This document shows, piece by piece, positions 1 to 8,316 of a stretch of 64,000 nt of DNA. The stretch is from Spirochaetes bacterium GWB1_60_80. Lineage in GTDB: Bacteria; Spirochaetota; Spirochaetia; Treponematales; UBA12059. The position numbers and the translations under genes were made by a program. Under the pieces are notes generated by a model. The model had not been told where the DNA came from. It searched no databases and saw only the letters and a program-made list of their open reading frames with translations. Where the stretch lies: positions 90,625 to 154,624 of the forward strand of contig MIAR01000041.1 in NCBI GenBank assembly GCA_001829185.1. Direction: 5' to 3'. Position 1 is the stretch's first letter; each line of letters starts with the position of its first letter.

Positions 1-1
1 C

Positions 2-1297
2 TACCTAGGCCTTACCTTCTTGATCGGCTTCGGCTTCTTTACCATGGGGCTGATGGACATCCTCTACGACACCTACGTGCCGATATTCCTGGCTCGCTTC
101 ATCGAGAAGAATTTCGTCATCGGCGGGCTGATGACCCTGGATAACCTCCTGGCTGTTTTCCTGATTCCCTTCGTGTCGCTGTGGTCGGACAATACCCGGA
201 CGCGCATCGGCCGTCGCATGCCCTTCATCGTCGTGCTGTTGCCACTGACGGCCCTTTGTTTTTCTCTGATACCCTACGCCGCCGCCCAGTCGCTTGGCGC
301 GATCCTGCTGGTTATTTTCGGGTTGAATCTGGTCAAGCAATCGGTGCGCGGCCCGGTGGTAGCCCTGATGCCGGATACTATTCCCGGCGAGTTCCGCTCC
401 GAGGCCAACGGCATCATTAACACCATGGGCGCGCTGGGCGCTATCATCAGCACCGTCGGCCTGGCCAGGTTGATGGACATGGATATCGTGCTGCCGATTC
501 TAGGCCGGACCAAGGATACCATTCCCTTCCCTATCGCCGGAGTACTGGTGATTCTAGCCACGCTCCTGGTGTTTTCGTTTGTCCGCGAAAAGAACCATGA
601 CGAGAAGGCCAAGGCCGAACGTATCCCGCTGATGCGCTCCCTGAAGGCTATCGCCGGTGAGAAGGACAAGAGCGCGCTCTGGATCCTGATAGCCCTGTTC
701 ATGTGGTTCCTGGCCTACCAGGGTATCCTGCCCTTCCTCGGCAAGTTGTGTAAGGACGTCTTCGAGGTGACCCAGAACAGCAAGGCCGCCTTGCCCGCCT
801 CCGTCGTCGCCATTGCCCAGACTCTGTTCGCCATTCCGTCCGGCTACGTAGCCCATCGCATCGGCCGGCGCAAGGCCATCCGCGGTTCTCTGTTGGTGCT
901 GGCCGGGTTGCTCAGCGTCGTGGCCGTGCTGGCTAGTCCTTTGGCCGAACCGCTGGGGGTAGCGCTGCGCTTCAATATCCTACTGGGCACCATGTTCGTC
1001 TACGGCATTTTCTGGATTACCATTATCACCAATTCGTTCCCGATGCTTTGGCAGATGGCCACTTTCGGCACCATTGGTGTCTACACCGGTTTGTATTACA
1101 CCTTTAGCCAGACGGCCGCCATCACGGCGCCGCCGCTGACCGGAGCCATCATCGACTTCATCGGTTACGCCGGTATCTTCGCCTTTGCGGCTTGCTGCAT
1201 GTTGGCGGCCTTTTTCGTGATGTCCAAAGTGACTAGCGGCGAACCGGGCGACGATGCCAAGCGGATCGAGCCTCAGGCCAACAAGTCGAGGCCATAG
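2..1297 (+). CDS. MFS transporter, GPH/SLC45-like sugar type, 5' partial
   Basis: The reading frame is open to the left window edge, so the true start lies outside; about 431 residues are visible. It is a polytopic membrane protein with roughly 11-12 hydrophobic segments. The loop after the second or third segment carries the NTRTRIGRRMPF motif, the cytoplasmic DxTRSRxGRRRP-type signature of the GPH/SLC45 branch of the major facilitator superfamily, which usually moves sugars with cations. The second half has the matching HRIGRRKA loop. The substrate cannot be read from sequence. Its last 25 bases overlap the 3' end of the convergent cbiB, so the two genes collide tail to tail with no room for a terminator. 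Confidence 0.85.
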   Translation, partial: YLGLTFLIGFGFFTMGLMDILYDTYVPIFLARFIEKNFVIGGLMTLDNLLAVFLIPFVSLWSDNTRTRIGRRMPFIVVLLPLTALCFSLIPYAAAQSLGAILLVIFGLNLVKQSVRGPVVALMPDTIPGEFRSEANGIINTMGALGAIISTVGLARLMDMDIVLPILGRTKDTIPFPIAGVLVILATLLVFSFVREKNHDEKAKAERIPLMRSLKAIAGEKDKSALWILIALFMWFLAYQGILPFLGKLCKDVFEVTQNSKAALPASVVAIAQTLFAIPSGYVAHRIGRRKAIRGSLLVLAGLLSVVAVLASPLAEPLGVALRFNILLGTMFVYGIFWITIITNSFPMLWQMATFGTIGVYTGLYYTFSQTAAITAPPLTGAIIDFIGYAGIFAFAACCMLAAFFVMSKVTSGEPGDDAKRIEPQANKSRP

Positions 1298-2325
1298 CGC
1301 AGGGCCAGGAAAGCGACGCCTGAAGCCAGGCTTTGGGCGTACATCAGGCGGATGGCTTGGCCGATATGGGCTTCACGACATTCGCCGCCGCCGGCGTTCA
1401 GCCAGGGCTTGTCCGCCAGGCCTTCCGCGTAGTGGGTAGGCCCGCCCAGCCTCAGCCCGAAGGCTCCGGCGTAGGCCGCCTCTGGGTGGCCGGCGTTGGG
1501 GCTGGCGTGCTTGAGGCGATTAAGCGCCAAGCAGCGTAGGGCGGCCGGCAGCGATCCGCCGGCCAGCGGCGCGACCAGGCAGGCTAGCACTGCCGACAGC
1601 CTGGCTGGGAAAAAGTTGGCCACGTCGTCGGCCCGGGCCGGCACCAACCCGAAGTTTTCATAACGCTCATTGTGGTGGCCGAACATCGAGTCCATGGTAT
1701 TGATGGCCCGGTAGACGAAGGCCGCCGCCGGCCCGAACAAGGCCGCCCAGAACAGGGGCGCGGCCACCCCATCAACCGAGCTCTCGGCCACGCTCTCCGC
1801 CGCGGCCCGGGCGCAGCCGGCGGCGTCCAGGCGGCTGACGTCGCGGCCGACGATCATGGCCAGGGCGGCCCGCGCCCGGTGGGGTTCGCCAGAGCCGTCC
1901 AGGCGGTCGCGGCGCAGGGCCCGCCGGACGCGGTTGGCGTGGCGGGCCAGGTCGGCCGGCGCGATCGACGCCCAGATGATAATAATATCACCGGCCAGGC
2001 CGGCAGCCGGGTGCAGGCTGCCCAGAAGCGCCGAGACTCCAGCGCTGAACGCGTAGGCGATGGCACAGACCGCCAGCCAGCAAGCCGCGCCGGCTAGCTT
2101 GAGTCGCCGGGCAGCCCGGTCCGTTGCTGCCGGATCTGGCTGGCTGTCTTTTTCTGGCGCGGCGAAGAGACGCCGGCCCAACTTTTCGCCTGCCGCCGCC
2201 AGCCGGCCCAGCAGGCGCACCGGGTGCCAGGCGAAGGCCGGGTCGCCGATCAGGCTGTCCAGCAGCAGGGCGCCGCCAATGGCGATGGCCAGATAGGCGG
2301 CCGGTGGGATGGTCGCCAGCATCAT
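1273..2325 (-). CDS. cbiB: Adenosylcobinamide-phosphate synthase CbiB (CobD in aerobic nomenclature)
   Basis: 350 residues, an integral membrane enzyme that attaches the aminopropanol(-phosphate) arm to adenosylcobyric acid in late cobalamin synthesis. The N-terminus has the family pattern DSLIGDPAFAWHPVRLLGRL, and the C-terminal half carries the conserved RAINTMDSMFGH and SPNAGHPEAAYAGAFGLRLGG stretches; several hydrophobic segments are present. It is the last gene of the B12 operon. Its ATG (a second ATG follows directly) overlaps the TGA of the cobD-cobQ fusion, so translation is probably coupled. The product of the upstream fusion enzyme is its substrate, which fits the order. The 3' end overlaps the convergent MFS gene by 25 bases. 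Confidence 0.95.
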   Translation of the reverse strand: MMLATIPPAAYLAIAIGGALLLDSLIGDPAFAWHPVRLLGRLAAAGEKLGRRLFAAPEKDSQPDPAATDRAARRLKLAGAACWLAVCAIAYAFSAGVSALLGSLHPAAGLAGDIIIIWASIAPADLARHANRVRRALRRDRLDGSGEPHRARAALAMIVGRDVSRLDAAGCARAAAESVAESSVDGVAAPLFWAALFGPAAAFVYRAINTMDSMFGHHNERYENFGLVPARADDVANFFPARLSAVLACLVAPLAGGSLPAALRCLALNRLKHASPNAGHPEAAYAGAFGLRLGGPTHYAEGLADKPWLNAGGGECREAHIGQAIRLMYAQSLASGVAFLALRYGLDLLA

Positions 2326-5105
2326 TCAATCAACCGCAGGATGGCCGCCATGTCGACGTTGGCCTCCACGCTTTCGGCCAGGCGGTCGAGCTCAAGGTCG
2401 AGGCCGGGGTTGCGGTGCACCGGCAGGGGTTCAAGGCCTTGACGGGCGCGCAGGCCGTTCAGGAAGGCGCGGCGGAATTCGTCGGCGTCAAAGATGCCAT
2501 GCAGATAGGAGCCCCAGCACGTGCCGCGCCTATAGCCGAGGATGGTGCCGTCGTCGCGGCGCACGGCGGGCACGGCCGCCGCTGTCGCCTGGCTGTCGGC
2601 CAGCGGCCTGGTCTGGCCGTGGTGGATCTCGTAGCCGTGCAGAGGCAGGTCGCCTTCCAGCCAGCTGGCGCGGCAGGGAACGAGCGTCTTGTCGGGATGG
2701 AATTCGGTAACCAGGGGTAGCAGGTCCAGGCCAGCGCATTCATGGCAGTCGCTTTCCCGTCCCTCGCGGTCGATGATGGTTCGGCCTAGCATTTGATAGC
2801 CGCCGCAGATGCCGACCACCGCGCCGCCGCGGGCGGCGAAGTCGCGGATGGCAGCGGCCAGGCCGCTGTCGCGCAGCCACTGCAGATCGGCCACGGTCGA
2901 CTTGCTGCCGGGGATAATGATCGCGTCAGCCTGCAGCCGCGCCAGCTTGTCCGGCGTGTCGACCGGGAAAACCGCCACGTCCGGCTCGGCGGCGAAGGCG
3001 TCGAGGTCGGTGAAGTTGGAGACGCGGCGTAGCATCGGCACGGCTAGCTTGATGGGCGCGGCCGGATCGCGGCTGGCCTTGATCAGCGGCTCGTCCTCGT
3101 CCGGGATGTTCAGGTTGGCGATCATCGGCACGCAACCCAGTACCGGGAAGCCGGTCCGGTCGGCGGTCATGGCAAAGGCGTTGCCGAGCAGTAGCGGGTC
3201 GCCCCGGAATTTATTGACCAGGAAGCCTGCGAAGAGGCGCAGCTCCTCGGGCGCGAAGGTCGACGCCGTGCCGATGAACGAGGCGAAGACGCCGCCGCGG
3301 TCGATGTCGCCCACCAAGAGGACGCGGGCGGCGGCGTGTAGGGCGGCGCCCATGTTGACGAAGTCGCGCGGCTTGAGGTTAATCTCGGCCGGGCTGCCGG
3401 CGCCTTCCAGGATGATCAGCCGGTGTTCGGCGGCCAGCGAGTCGTAGGCCGCCCGGGCCGTGTCGCGCATGGTGTGATGCAGTTCGTAATATTCAGCGGC
3501 CTGGCAGCGCGCCCAGGCTTTGCCCAGGAGGACGACCTGCGAACCGCGGTCGCTTTCCGGCTTGAGCAGCACCGGGTTCATGCGCACGTCGGGCGGCAAG
3601 CCGCAGGCGGCGGCCTGGACGGCCTGGGCGCGGCCGAGTTCCAGCCCGTCGGCCGTGACGGCCGAGTTGAGCGACATGTTCTGGGCCTTGTACGGCGCCA
3701 CGTCCCAGCCACGGTTGCGCAGGATCCGGCAGAAAGCCGCGGTTATTAAACTTTTACCGGCGTTTGATGAACAGCCCTGGATCATCAGGGCTTTGGCCCG
3801 CTGCTGGCCAGTACCGGTGGCCCGGCTGGAACCAGAGGCGCCGCCGCTTAGGCTGGCTGCACCAGTTAAGCTTGTTTCACCAGTTAAGCTGGTGCTGCTG
3901 GCTGCTTGGTCGGTGTGTCCAGAAACATAGGCTGTCAAGGCCGCCAGGATACGGTCGTTCTCGGTCGGCGTCCGGATGGCGATCCGTACCCAGGCGGCGT
4001 TGGCCGAGGTTTCCAGGCCGTGGAAGTTGTCGCAGCGCCGGACGGCCACGCTGTGGGCCAGCAGGCTGTTGGCCAGGTCGGGTTTGCGGCCGCTGTCGTC
4101 GCGCAGTAAGTAAAAATTCGCCATGCCGGGTAGGAATTTGAGTTGCGGCAGGGCGGCAATGGCCTGACTGAGCCGCGCTCGTTCGCGGCCCAACAAGGCG
4201 ACGGTCTCGGCTTGACGCCCCTGGTTGGCGGTCGGGTCGGCGAAGGCGCGCCGGGCAAAGGCTTCGGCCATGCAGTTGAGCGGCCAGTTGGGCAGTTGCA
4301 GGCGCAGGCCGTCCGCGTCGCCATACCAGACGGCATAGCCGAGGCGCAGTCCGGGGACGCACCAGAACTTGGTCATGGAGCGCACCACGATTAGGTTGGG
4401 CAGGTGGCCGCAGAGCGGCAGGGCGCTGCCGGCCAGCTGCGGCTCGACGAAATCGATGAAGGCTTCGTCGAGGATGAACCAGTGCTGTGGGAAGCGGGTT
4501 GCCAGGCGGGCGATGCTGGCCGGATACTCCGGCGGCAGCCAGCCGTCAGGGTTGTTGGGCGTGCCTAGCCAGACGGCGGAATCGTTCGGTGCCTGGTTCA
4601 GGCACTCCTGCAGGTTTGTCCAGTTGGTACTTTCCACCGTATAGCCGGCGGCCTGGCTGGCCTCGCGGTAGCTGGCGTAGCCTGGCTCGAGGACGAAGTG
4701 CCGCGGGGTCGGCGCCGGAGTGGGCGGCTGGGTCGAGGCCGCTTGCTGGATCGCCAGCCGGGCCGCCAGCCGACGCGCCAGGGCAAACAGCAATTCGTCG
4801 GCGCCGTTGCCGAAGACGATTGTACCGGCATCAAGCCCCAAGTACTTAGCCGCTATCTGCCGTAGCTCGAGGTATTCCGGATCCGGGTAGCGGTCGGCCA
4901 GGCGGCGGCCTTCAGTGCAGGCGGCGTCCAGCCAAGCCGGCGGCCCGAGCGGATTGAGATTGGCCGAGGCGTCGAGCAGGTCGTCGCTTGCGCGACCGGC
5001 GGCAGCCAACAAAGCGCGGCGGTTGCCGCCGTGGCCGGCATGGCCTGTGGAATTGGGCGATGCCGCGGGCTGTGCGTCGGCCTTGGCTTGGGGGTCAAGC
5101 GTCAT
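2322..5105 (-). CDS. cobD-cbiP: Fused threonine-phosphate decarboxylase (CobD) and cobyric acid synthase (CobQ/CbiP)
   Basis: 927 residues. Residues 1 to about 395 form a PLP aminotransferase-fold decarboxylase of the Salmonella CobD type, which makes aminopropanol phosphate: HGGN at 25-28, TPNNPDG, and the PLP lysine K246 in SMTKFWCVPGLRLGY. A linker of degenerate hexapeptides (TSLTGE, TSLTGA, ASLSGG) spans about 400-435. Residues from about 440 form cobyric acid synthase: P-loop GCSSNAGKS with K451, the KAQNMSLNS motif, glutamine amidotransferase cysteine C767 in GICGGYQMLG, and the C-terminal YLHGIFD histidine. The start was placed at ATG 5105 because the frame further upstream runs through btuD and looks non-coding. 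It overlaps btuD by 11 bases. The two enzymes make the two substrates of the downstream CbiB. The fusion is unusual; a frameshift artefact is unlikely because the linker is in frame and low-complexity. Confidence 0.93.
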   Translation of the reverse strand: MTLDPQAKADAQPAASPNSTGHAGHGGNRRALLAAAGRASDDLLDASANLNPLGPPAWLDAACTEGRRLADRYPDPEYLELRQIAAKYLGLDAGTIVFGNGADELLFALARRLAARLAIQQAASTQPPTPAPTPRHFVLEPGYASYREASQAAGYTVESTNWTNLQECLNQAPNDSAVWLGTPNNPDGWLPPEYPASIARLATRFPQHWFILDEAFIDFVEPQLAGSALPLCGHLPNLIVVRSMTKFWCVPGLRLGYAVWYGDADGLRLQLPNWPLNCMAEAFARRAFADPTANQGRQAETVALLGRERARLSQAIAALPQLKFLPGMANFYLLRDDSGRKPDLANSLLAHSVAVRRCDNFHGLETSANAAWVRIAIRTPTENDRILAALTAYVSGHTDQAASSTSLTGETSLTGAASLSGGASGSSRATGTGQQRAKALMIQGCSSNAGKSLITAAFCRILRNRGWDVAPYKAQNMSLNSAVTADGLELGRAQAVQAAACGLPPDVRMNPVLLKPESDRGSQVVLLGKAWARCQAAEYYELHHTMRDTARAAYDSLAAEHRLIILEGAGSPAEINLKPRDFVNMGAALHAAARVLLVGDIDRGGVFASFIGTASTFAPEELRLFAGFLVNKFRGDPLLLGNAFAMTADRTGFPVLGCVPMIANLNIPDEDEPLIKASRDPAAPIKLAVPMLRRVSNFTDLDAFAAEPDVAVFPVDTPDKLARLQADAIIIPGSKSTVADLQWLRDSGLAAAIRDFAARGGAVVGICGGYQMLGRTIIDREGRESDCHECAGLDLLPLVTEFHPDKTLVPCRASWLEGDLPLHGYEIHHGQTRPLADSQATAAAVPAVRRDDGTILGYRRGTCWGSYLHGIFDADEFRRAFLNGLRARQGLEPLPVHRNPGLDLELDRLAESVEANVDMAAILRLIE

Positions 5106-5916
5106 TGCTGGCTCCGTCGGCCGGCGGCGGCCGCAGTCTGGCGATAGGTAATAAAAAAGTACCATACTGGTGGTGGCTGCCTTCCAGGAACTCGGTATCA
5201 AAGGCCAGACTGAGCCGGGTGGTGGATAGCACCTCGTCTGGCCGGCCGAAATGCGCCAAGCCCTGGTGGTCGATGAGGATAACGCGGTCGGCGAAGCGGC
5301 GGGCGGCGTTGACGTCATGCACGCTCACCAGGACGCCTTTGCCATCGGCGGCGATGCTGCGCAACAATTCCATCAGCTCAACTTGCCGCCCCGGATCGAG
5401 ATGGGCGGCCGGCTCGTCTAGTGCCAAGAGCGGGGTGTCCTGGGCCAGGGCTCGGGCGATCAGGACGCGTCGGGCTTCGCCGCCGGATAGCTCCTGCATG
5501 GTGCGGCTCTCGAGCGCCGACAGGTCCATGGTGGACAGCGCCTGGTTGACGGCCTGCTCGTCGGCCAGGCCATAGGAGGCGAAGGCGCCCAGGTGGGCGT
5601 AGCGGCCCTGGGAAACCAGCTCGCGCACCGTGTAGCGCCAGGCGGTGTCGGCCAGCTGGGGCACCCAAGCGACGCGTCGGGCCCGCTCGCGGGTCGAGAG
5701 TAGTGATATTTCATTGCTTGCTAGCAGGCAGTGGCCGTCGATGCGCGGCAGCAGGCCGATGGCGGTTTTCAGCAAAGTGGTCTTGCCGGCGCCGTTGGCG
5801 CCGAGTAAGGCGACGACGCTGCCGGCTTCGATGTCGAAGGAGGCCTCGTGGACGATAGCCTGGCCATGATAGCCGGCGCTCAGGGCGCGTAGGCTGAGTA
5901 GGGCTTCGCCGCTCAT
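5095..5916 (-). CDS. btuD: ABC transporter ATP-binding protein, B12/iron-siderophore type (BtuD)
   Basis: 273 residues, cytoplasmic ATPase of a type II importer. Walker A is GANGAGKTT near residue 35, the Q-loop follows, the signature is LSGGEARR near residue 140, and Walker B with the catalytic Glu is LLALDEP, then the D-loop and the switch histidine in VSVHDVN. The ATG overlaps the TGA of btuC (ATGA), so the ATPase is translationally coupled to its permease. The family also serves haem and siderophores; the B12 assignment rests on the upstream cobalamin riboswitch and the flanking cobalamin genes, not on the ATPase itself. Confidence 0.92.
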   Translation of the reverse strand: MSGEALLSLRALSAGYHGQAIVHEASFDIEAGSVVALLGANGAGKTTLLKTAIGLLPRIDGHCLLASNEISLLSTRERARRVAWVPQLADTAWRYTVRELVSQGRYAHLGAFASYGLADEQAVNQALSTMDLSALESRTMQELSGGEARRVLIARALAQDTPLLALDEPAAHLDPGRQVELMELLRSIAADGKGVLVSVHDVNAARRFADRVILIDHQGLAHFGRPDEVLSTTRLSLAFDTEFLEGSHHQYGTFLLPIARLRPPPADGASNDA

Positions 5917-6950
5917 CGCACGCCATCCAGTCCGCGCCGGGCGATTTTATAGAGGAAGAAAGGCGCCCCGATTAAGGCGGTGATGGCGCCGACCGGCATC
6001 TCGATGGGGGAAAAGACGGTGCGGGCTAGGGCGTCGGCCAGCAGGAGCAGGCTGGCGCCGACCAGGGCGGAGGCTGGGATCAGCCGGCGATGCACCGGGC
6101 CGACGAAGCGCCGCGCCAGGTGCGGCGCTACCAGGCCGACGAAGCCGATGGCGCCGGCGATGGCCACGGCGGCCGAGACGGACAAGGCGGCGAAGAAGCC
6201 GATGATTAGCCGGGCTTTGGCCGGCTTCAGGCCAAGGCTGCTGGCCGCCTCGTCACCGCTGCCCAGCAGATCCAGCACCCGGGCCGAGGCCATGGCGGCG
6301 ATGAAGCCGACTAGCATGGCCGGCAACGCGGCCACGAGGTGGCCCAGGCCGCGGCCGGAAAAGCCGCCCATCAGCCAGAAGAAAACTTGATGCAGGTTTT
6401 TGTCCTTGATGGCCAAGATCACCGAGACCAGGGCGGAGAAGAAAGAACTGAGCGCGGTGCCGGCCAGCAGCAGGCTGGCCGCGTCGGAGCGGATGCGCGA
6501 GGCGCCGGCCACCAGGTAGACCAGCAGCGTGGCCGTCAGTCCGCCGGCGAAGGCCGTGGTGCCGATGGCCGAGAAGCCGAACAGCGACACATCGAGGCCG
6601 AAGGACAGCGCGCAGACGGCGCCGAAGGCCGCGCCGCTGGAACTGCCAATGACAAAGGGATCGGCCAGCGGGTTGCGGAACAGGCCCTGGAGCACGGCGC
6701 CGGAACTGGCCAGCACGGCGCCGACGCAGGCGGCGATCAGGCTGCGATCCAGGCGCAGGCGAACGATGACGTGGATGCTGTCCTGCTCGACGGAGCGCAG
6801 CAACCCGATTAGGGCGCGGGCTACGGCTAGCGGCGAGAAGAAGACGGCGCCCATCCCGACCGCCACCAGGAAGGCCAGAATCAACGACAAGCCGAGCAGG
6901 CCGAAGACCGGCGCTAGACGCTTGGCCGGCCCGGCTGGTCGTGAGGTCAT
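5913..6950 (-). CDS. btuC: ABC transporter permease, FecCD/BtuC family
   Basis: 345 residues with about ten hydrophobic segments, the inner-membrane channel of a B12-type importer. The family motifs are visible: GAVLQGLFRNPLADPFVIG near residue 80, GSGDEAASSLG in the cytoplasmic L-loop that contacts the ATPase, and GFVGLVAPHLAR toward the C-terminus. The frame stays open for about 230 codons upstream, but that part runs antisense-like through btuF; ATG 6950 gives the expected family length and overlaps the btuF stop as TGATG. Both of its junctions overlap, so btuF-btuC-btuD form one translational unit. Confidence 0.93.
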   Translation of the reverse strand: MTSRPAGPAKRLAPVFGLLGLSLILAFLVAVGMGAVFFSPLAVARALIGLLRSVEQDSIHVIVRLRLDRSLIAACVGAVLASSGAVLQGLFRNPLADPFVIGSSSGAAFGAVCALSFGLDVSLFGFSAIGTTAFAGGLTATLLVYLVAGASRIRSDAASLLLAGTALSSFFSALVSVILAIKDKNLHQVFFWLMGGFSGRGLGHLVAALPAMLVGFIAAMASARVLDLLGSGDEAASSLGLKPAKARLIIGFFAALSVSAAVAIAGAIGFVGLVAPHLARRFVGPVHRRLIPASALVGASLLLLADALARTVFSPIEMPVGAITALIGAPFFLYKIARRGLDGVR

Positions 6951-7843
6951 CAGAATTGAACCGGGAACAAGCGCGCCGCCACCAGCTCGATGGCGTCGAC
7001 GAAGCGCGGGCCTGGTCGGGAGATAATGTCGCCGTCGATGAGCGCGACGTTGTTGGTGCGAACCGCCGTGAGGGCCGACCAGCCCGGCCGCAGCGCCAGC
7101 CGGTCGTTGCTGACGTTTACGCCGTGGGTATCGGAGGCCATAATGACAGTGGGATTGCGCATGACGATAGCTTCGAAGCTGATGGTCGGCCAGTCGGTAT
7201 CGACGTCGGCAAAACAGTTGATGCCGCCGGCGGTGGTGATGATCTGGCTGATGAAGGTGTTCGGACCGGCCGTCATGAGCGGTTCGTGCCAGACCTCGTA
7301 GTAGACGACCGGGCGCTGCTGGCGCGATAAGCCGGCTACCCTGGCAACGACGTTGGCGACGCGCTGGCGAAGCGAGGCCACCAGGTTGGCGGCGACGGTC
7401 TGGTCGCCGGCGATGCGGCCGACCAGGCTGATGGCCTGGTAGATGTCCTCGAAATTGCGCAGATTGACGGCGGCGAAGCGCAGGCCAGCATTCTCCATAG
7501 CATCGGCTAGCTCGGTAACGGAGCCGGCCTCGCCGAGCACCAGGTCGGGGCGCAGGGCGACGATCTGCTCGATACTGATGCTCTGCGCCGAGTAGCCGCC
7601 GATCTTGCTTACCGCGGCAGCCTCGGCCGGATAGTTGCACCAGGTGGTATTGCCCACCAGTCGGGAGCCGGCGCCGGCCGCATAGATGATCTCGGTCATG
7701 GCCGGGTTCAGGGACACCACGCGTAGCGCCTTGCCGGGCAAGGTGATGTTTATGTTACGGGCGTCGGTGAACGTGATAGGCTGGGCGGCCAGCGCGGCCG
7801 CGAGCAGCGTGAATGCCAGGATGGCGGTAATTGTCCTTTTCAT
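6950..7843 (-). CDS. btuF: Periplasmic B12-binding protein BtuF-like, first gene of the B12 operon
   Basis: 297 residues. An N-terminal Sec signal peptide (KR, hydrophobic run, ALAAQ) precedes a periplasmic binding protein fold: VVSLNPAMTEIIYAAGAGSRLVG, then LRPDLVLG near residue 105, the long connecting helix, and VYYEVWHEPLMTAGPNTFI in the C-lobe. These are typical of the BtuF/TroA-like group. Start ATG 7843 was chosen because a strong AGAAGGAG Shine-Dalgarno lies just upstream and the signal peptide begins there; the open frame continues upstream into the riboswitch leader and is not credible. It captures cobalamin or cobinamide for BtuCD. Expression is predicted to fall when adenosylcobalamin binds the leader. 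Confidence 0.92.
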   Translation of the reverse strand: MKRTITAILAFTLLAAALAAQPITFTDARNINITLPGKALRVVSLNPAMTEIIYAAGAGSRLVGNTTWCNYPAEAAAVSKIGGYSAQSISIEQIVALRPDLVLGEAGSVTELADAMENAGLRFAAVNLRNFEDIYQAISLVGRIAGDQTVAANLVASLRQRVANVVARVAGLSRQQRPVVYYEVWHEPLMTAGPNTFISQIITTAGGINCFADVDTDWPTISFEAIVMRNPTVIMASDTHGVNVSNDRLALRPGWSALTAVRTNNVALIDGDIISRPGPRFVDAIELVAARLFPVQF

Positions 7844-8024
7844 GGACCTTCTCCTTCTGCCCCTTTTCGGGCGGCCGGCTTGTGGCCGGGTGGAGAAACG
7901 GTTCTGGTGATGGTTGATCGACGGACCGGTTGCGCTCAGGCCGGGAATTGTGCCCTGAGGGGCGCTGCGTCCTGGTCGGATGACCGGTCTATCGCTCGAC
8001 GCCTGTACCACGAAGCGTTCCTGC

Positions 8025-8215
8025 GATGTTACGGGACGGGTAGGGTATCCTGGCTCGTCGCCGTCCCGTGCGGGCGTGGCGACTCACAGTTACGGGCTAG
8101 CTCCGGGTTTGCACCGGATTCCCCCACTTGTCCTCGACGATCGAGCGCTGCGCCTGAAGTTAGCGCCGGCCGGCGGGAACACCCATCCGCATGCTTCCGA
8201 CAAAAAGCGGAAGAC
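8025..8215 (-). promoter_or_regulatory. Cobalamin (AdoCbl) riboswitch controlling the btu/cob operon
   Basis: Read on the minus strand, the leader shows the class I cobalamin riboswitch core: GGGGGAATCCGGTGCAAACC followed by the GCCCGTAACTGTGA segment (about 8125-8083), and the B12 box AGCCAGGATACC (about 8058-8043). The order and spacing match the family. It lies between the promoter at 8231-8259 and btuF at 7843. A GC-rich hairpin about 20 nt before the btuF Shine-Dalgarno may be the expression platform; no U-tract terminator is seen, so control of translation is more likely. Boundaries are approximate. Confidence 0.92.
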
Positions 8216-8230
8216 CCTACGGGCAAGTCC

Positions 8231-8259
8231 AGTATGCCAAGGAAGCCACCAAGGGTCAA
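8231..8259 (-). promoter_or_regulatory. Predicted sigma-70 promoter of the B12 operon
   Basis: TTGACC (8259-8254), 17-nt spacer, CATACT (8236-8231). The predicted transcription start, near 8225, falls just before the riboswitch fold. Confidence 0.65.
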
Positions 8260-8281
8260 GCGGGGCGGGTGCGTTTTTTGC

Positions 8282-8310
8282 TTGGGCGCTAGCGGCGGCC
8301 GTGATATACT
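8282..8310 (+). promoter_or_regulatory. Predicted leaderless promoter of the phzF-like gene
   Basis: TTGGGC, 17-nt spacer, TATACT, then only 6 nt to the ATG at 8317. No Shine-Dalgarno fits between them, so transcription is predicted to begin at or next to the start codon. Confidence 0.6.
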
Positions 8311-8316
8311 GTTGGC

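Noticed and set aside
5106..5318. A 71-codon N-terminal extension of the cobD-cobQ fusion
   Set aside because: It lies wholly inside btuD in another frame, is Ser/Thr/Pro-rich without conservation, and the family start fits ATG 5105.
6951..7640. A 230-codon N-terminal extension of btuC
   Set aside because: It is Arg/Gly/His-rich shadow coding inside btuF. The permease has its normal length from ATG 6950, which overlaps the btuF stop.
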